Source: Alysiella filiformis (GTDB taxonomy: Bacteria > Pseudomonadota > Gammaproteobacteria > Burkholderiales > Neisseriaceae). From it: a stretch of 64,000 nt of DNA. The stretch is taken from assembly GCF_014054525.1 (NCBI RefSeq), contig NZ_CP059564.1, forward strand, positions 1,064,357 to 1,128,356, in the 5' to 3' direction. Made by a program: the position numbers and the translations under genes. The notes under the pieces are model-generated. The model searched no databases. It saw only the letters and a program-made list of their open reading frames with translations, and was not told the DNA's origin. Positions 60,916 to 64,000 of the stretch are shown in pieces. The first letter of the stretch is position 1, and each line of letters opens with the position of its first letter.

Positions 60916-62811
60916 TCATTGCTGTACAAAGGCTTGGATTTTTGCCAACAAAGTTTCTTCCTCCAAATCCATATTGCGCAACAAAATATTTGGGTCGCCA
61001 TGCTCGGTAACGATGTCGGGAATGCCACACAGCAAAGTCGGTTTCAGGCAGCCGTGTTGCGCCATGGTTTCCAAAACCGCGCTGCCTGCACCGCCCATTT
61101 GGGCGTTTTCTTCCACGCAAACGATGTAATCGTGTGATTTTGCCAATTTCACAATCAAATCAACGTCCAAAGGTTTCACAAAACGCATATCGGCAACGCT
61201 GGCGTTCAATTTTTCCGCCACCGCCAAGCTCGGCTGTACCATGCTGCCAAAGGCGATGATGGCGATTTTTTCGCCTTGTTTGCGGATAATGCCTTTGCCC
61301 ACTTCCACAGTGTTCAGGCTGCCTGAAACCGCCGCTCCGCAACCCGAACCGCGCGGATAACGCACCGCACTCGGTTGATTGAGCTGATAACACGTTGATA
61401 ATAAAAGGCGACATTCATTTTCATCGCTGGGCGTGGCAATGACCATATTGGGTACGCAACGCAAAAAGCTCAAATCGTACGCCCCTGCGTGGGTGGGACC
61501 ATCTGCGCCCACAATACCTGCGCGGTCTATGGCAAACATCACGGGCAAATTTTGCAATGCCACATCGTGCAAAAGCTGGTCGTAGCCGCGTTGCAAAAAG
61601 GTGGAGTAAATCGCCACCACAGGTTTGGCACCGCGACACGCCAAGCCTGCGGCAAAAGTAACCGCGTGTTGCTCGGCAATGCCCACGTCAAAATAGCGTG
61701 TGGGAAATTGCTGTTCAAATTCCACCAAGCCACTGCCTTCGCGCATGGCAGGTGTGATGGCGATGAGCCGTTCATCGGCGGCGGCTTGGTCGCACAGCCA
61801 TTGTCCGAAAATTTGGGTGTAGGTGGGTTTGGGTTTGGCGGTTTCGTCTTTCAGGCTGCCTGAAACAGGGGTTTTGCCAATGGCGTGGTATTTCACGGGG
61901 TCGTTTTCCGCCAATTTGTAGCCCTGACCTTTTTTTGTGATGATGTGCAGCAGTTGAGGACCTTTGCGTTGGCGTAAATCTTTTAATACATCAATCAGTT
62001 GGGGCAGATTGTGTCCATCAATCGCGCCCGTGTATTCAAAACCAAAATTTTCAAACAGCGACAACGATTGTTTGATGTGTTCACTTTCGCTGGCGATGGC
62101 TTTGAATTTGTGTTCGGCTTTTTCGGCGATTTCTTTAACGGGTTCTTTGACAGGTGCGGGCAGTTTGTCCAACACTTTATTGGATTGCTGTTTCAATTCG
62201 TGCAACACGCCGTGCCAATCGCGCATCACGTTTCGCGCCAAATATTTGGGCAAAGCCCCCACATTGGGCGAAATGGACATTTCATTGTCGTTCAAAATCA
62301 CCAATAAATTCACGTCCATATCGCCAGCGCAATTTAAGGCTTCAAAGGCTTGACCTGCCGTCATTGCGCCATCGCCAATGATTGCCACGCTGCGTGCAGG
62401 GCTGCCTGAAAGTTTGTCTGCCACCGCCATGCCCAAAGCCGCGCCAATGGACGTGGACGAATGCCCCACGCCAAAATCATCGTATTCGCTTTCGCTGCGT
62501 TTGGGAAAGCCTGCCAAGCCACCGTATTGGCGTATGGTGTCCATGCGGTTTTTGCGCCCTGTCAAAATTTTGTGGGGATAGGATTGGTGTCCCACGTCCC
62601 AAACCAAATGGTCTTCGGGGGTGTTGTAAACGTGGTGCAAGGCGATGGTCAATTCAATCACGCCCAAATTGCTGGCAAAGTGTCCGCCTGATTTGGAAAC
62701 GCTGTCCAACAAAAATTCGCGCAATTCGCTGGCGAGTTGGGGCAGTTGTTCGGCAGACAGTTGGCGCAAATCGTGCGGCGTATCAATGGTGTCAAGTAAT
62801 GGCGTGTTCAT
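60916..62811 (-). CDS. dxs: 1-deoxy-D-xylulose-5-phosphate synthase
   Basis: First enzyme of the MEP isoprenoid pathway, also feeding thiamine and PLP synthesis; condenses pyruvate with glyceraldehyde 3-phosphate using TPP. 631 residues: [20 protein letters not shown] motif [16 protein letters not shown], and the transketolase-like pyrimidine domain [18 protein letters not shown]. Two DUS are translated in frame as VSGSLK and VSGSLN, both at domain boundaries or loops. A TATAAT (minus, 62847-62852) lies about 36 bases upstream. Confidence 0.97.
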   Translation of the reverse strand: MNTPLLDTIDTPHDLRQLSAEQLPQLASELREFLLDSVSKSGGHFASNLGVIELTIALHHVYNTPEDHLVWDVGHQSYPHKILTGRKNRMDTIRQYGGLAGFPKRSESEYDDFGVGHSSTSIGAALGMAVADKLSGSPARSVAIIGDGAMTAGQAFEALNCAGDMDVNLLVILNDNEMSISPNVGALPKYLARNVMRDWHGVLHELKQQSNKVLDKLPAPVKEPVKEIAEKAEHKFKAIASESEHIKQSLSLFENFGFEYTGAIDGHNLPQLIDVLKDLRQRKGPQLLHIITKKGQGYKLAENDPVKYHAIGKTPVSGSLKDETAKPKPTYTQIFGQWLCDQAAADERLIAITPAMREGSGLVEFEQQFPTRYFDVGIAEQHAVTFAAGLACRGAKPVVAIYSTFLQRGYDQLLHDVALQNLPVMFAIDRAGIVGADGPTHAGAYDLSFLRCVPNMVIATPSDENECRLLLSTCYQLNQPSAVRYPRGSGCGAAVSGSLNTVEVGKGIIRKQGEKIAIIAFGSMVQPSLAVAEKLNASVADMRFVKPLDVDLIVKLAKSHDYIVCVEENAQMGGAGSAVLETMAQHGCLKPTLLCGIPDIVTEHGDPNILLRNMDLEEETLLAKIQAFVQQ

Positions 62812-62846
62812 AAATTCAATGGGTTTTTTAATGGATAATGGGCGGA

Positions 62847-62852
62847 ATTATA
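62847..62852 (-). promoter_or_regulatory. -10 element for dxs
   Basis: TATAAT on the minus strand 36 bases before the dxs ATG; no good -35 seen. Confidence 0.4.
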
Positions 62853-62925
62853 GCCTTTTGGCTGAACATTTTGGGAAATGTTTCAGGCAGCCTTCACACA
62901 AAAAAGGGATTTTGCCTTTGGAGAT

Positions 62926-62970
62926 GGGCTTTTTCAAAAAGTCAGCCAAATACATTAAAGCTGAACGTTA
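62926..62970. repeat. R4 fragment
   Basis: GGGCTTTTTCAAAAAGTCAG then CCAAATACATTAAAGCTGAA then CGTTA, the complement of the R4 5' part. It joins directly to the R3 copy at 62968. Confidence 0.55.
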
Positions 62971-63061
62971 GAACCTGTGTTCATAATCTCAATAGCCGCC
63001 TTGTATTCGTAAGAATGGACAAGAAAATCAAGCCATCAATCTTACGAACACAGGTTCTTAT
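62968..63061. repeat. R3 element, short copy
   Basis: GTTAGAACCTGTGTTCATAA ... TTACGAACACAGGTTCTTAT, a 92-bp version with GCCGCCTTGTATTCGTAAGA inside. Its right end overlaps the stop codon of the 134-aa gene at 63058. Confidence 0.7.
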
Positions 63062-63462
63062 TTTTCAAATTCAATCGGTGCAATATCCCAATGTTTCAAT
63101 AATTTATTTAATTGTTTGATTTTGTGGCGGCGCATGGGTTTGCCGAGCATAATGGGCGCATTCAGGGCAAAGCGCACTTCAAAAATGCCCAAATGCAGGC
63201 ATTCTTGAATGTACATGGCATTGTTTTTAAAACCGATTTCGCTGGTGCTGAATGCCCCATTTTGGCGATAAATGCCATTGTCTTGCCGTGTAAAGCGGTT
63301 GGCATCGCACCACGCACGAAACAGAAAATCGGTTGGCGCATGATGGGGTACAGGCACAATCAACACAGGATAGCGCACCACAGCCGTTTTCACACCCAGC
63401 CACATCAACATCACGGCTATGCCTGCGCCCAATAATGCGCCCATTATCAACATGGGATTCAT
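63058..63462 (-). CDS. Hypothetical membrane-anchored protein, 134 aa
   Basis: One N-terminal hydrophobic helix (LIMGALLGAGIAVMLMWLGV, residues 5-24), then a soluble domain of about 105 residues with no recognised family (contains RAWCDANRFTRQDNGIYRQN). AAAGGATAAATC precedes the start, and the gene lies 22 bases after rnc, so co-transcription with rnc is likely. The stop codon sits at the edge of an R3 repeat. Function unknown. Confidence 0.75.
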   Translation of the reverse strand: MNPMLIMGALLGAGIAVMLMWLGVKTAVVRYPVLIVPVPHHAPTDFLFRAWCDANRFTRQDNGIYRQNGAFSTSEIGFKNNAMYIQECLHLGIFEVRFALNAPIMLGKPMRRHKIKQLNKLLKHWDIAPIEFEK

Positions 63463-63484
63463 GATTTATCCTTTCAGGCAGCCA

Positions 63485-64000
63485 TCATTTGTTTGGAAAG
63501 CGATTTTTGAGCCATTGCAAGGCTTGTTGGGCGCATTCTTGTTCGGCGGCGCGGCGGCTGGAGGCGGTGGCATGGCTGATGTAGCCCAATTCGCCCAAAT
63601 CGCACGATACGTCAAAACGCGCATCGTTGCCTTCGCCTGTTTGTTGTTCAATGCGGTATTTGGGCAATGCCCATTTTTGTGCTTGTAGCCATTCTTGCAG
63701 TTGGGTTTTGGGGTCTTTTGCGCTGGTGTTGGTGTCAAGTTGGTTGATTTTTTCGGAAAAAAGTTGGCGAATGATTTTTTCGGCGGTCATGAAATCGGCA
63801 TCTAAACTGATGGCGGCAAAAATGGCTTCCAGCGCATCTGCCAAAATGGAGGCGCGGTCGTGTCCGCCACTTTTGAGTTCGCCCACGCCCAAAAGCAGGG
63901 CATCGCCAATGTTTAATTGACGGGCGATTTCTGCCAAGGTGCTTTCTTTCACAAGCTGGGCGCGTAGGGGCGATAAGCGACCTTCGGGCAGCTTGGGAAA
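63485..64000 (-). CDS. rnc: Ribonuclease III (5' part beyond window)
   Basis: Double-strand-specific RNase that processes rRNA and some mRNAs. About 171 C-terminal residues are visible; the frame is open to the window edge (FPKLPEGRLSPLRAQLVKES). The catalytic-domain end KSGGHDRASILADALEAIFA carries the conserved D and E of motif DxxEAxxxA. The dsRNA-binding domain follows: DPKTQLQEWLQAQ, then SHATASSRRAAEQECAQQAL. The N-terminal motif with the first catalytic residues lies outside. Confidence 0.96.
   Translation of the reverse strand, partial: FPKLPEGRLSPLRAQLVKESTLAEIARQLNIGDALLLGVGELKSGGHDRASILADALEAIFAAISLDADFMTAEKIIRQLFSEKINQLDTNTSAKDPKTQLQEWLQAQKWALPKYRIEQQTGEGNDARFDVSCDLGELGYISHATASSRRAAEQECAQQALQWLKNRFPNK

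Overview
The window comes from a member of the Neisseriaceae (Betaproteobacteria). The main evidence is a near-palindromic 15-mer, TTCAGGCAGCCTGAA or its complement, that recurs dozens of times between and inside genes. It contains both the Kingella-type DNA uptake sequence (AGGCAGCCTGAA) and the Simonsiella/Alysiella-type one (AGGCTGCCTGAA). Neisserial gene types fit too: ProQ/FinO-like protein, DUF2788, DUF2322, MetZ, Calvin-type aldolase. The dialect points to the Kingella/Simonsiella/Alysiella/Conchiformibius group; an intact katG fits a catalase-positive genus better than Kingella. The genus cannot be settled from the window. No rRNA or tRNA gene, CRISPR array, prophage or intact transposase was seen.

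Layout. 0-11.3 kb: housekeeping genes (map, metZ, rpoD, iscX, recA, rluC, rne). 11.3-14.0 kb: a lone polar amino-acid ABC ATPase preceded by a toxin-antitoxin island (HEPN/MNT pair, remnant antitoxin, NADAR protein, orphan ribbon-helix-helix protein). 14.0-17.0 kb: rsmA, a tiny lipoprotein, ybeY, trmB and the ADP-heptose gene rfaE2. 17.3-20.8 kb: oppB and oppA with a VapBC pair between them. 20.9-26.8 kb: mnmM-like, sirB-like, aroB, proQ, ppiA, glutaredoxin, fba, nadK. 26.9-28.9 kb: a Sel1-repeat protein and a YwqK-type protein. 29.5-34.8 kb: dsbD, an unusual T5orf172-membrane fusion, and katG. 35.3-39.2 kb: pgpA, prlC, a secreted DUF2690 protein and a divergent HTH regulator. 39.3-42.4 kb: oppF, oppD, oppC, the other half of the opp system. 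42.7-47.4 kb: EamA transporter, kptA, an unknown protein and an MFS pump. 47.7-50.0 kb: hisC with a membrane tail, hisB, DUF1653. 50.1-54.1 kb: chaperone-usher fimbrial cluster. 54.2-64.0 kb: a MetE-like methyltransferase, pdxH, gshB, small unknowns, upp, era, a lipoprotein, dxs and the rnc end.

Intergenic space is dominated by at least six families of short, transposase-less repeats, named here R1-R6, plus a further 160-bp element inserted inside one of them. They sit in leaders (recA, rne), inside operons (oppC-oppD, hisC-hisB) and at gene ends, where some supply terminators or stop codons. Together with DUS pairs used as terminators and DUS encoded in protein linkers and C-termini, this is the most distinctive feature of the window. 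The accessory protein highlights are the HEPN/MNT-NADAR island, the T5orf172-membrane fusion and the membrane-tailed HisC.
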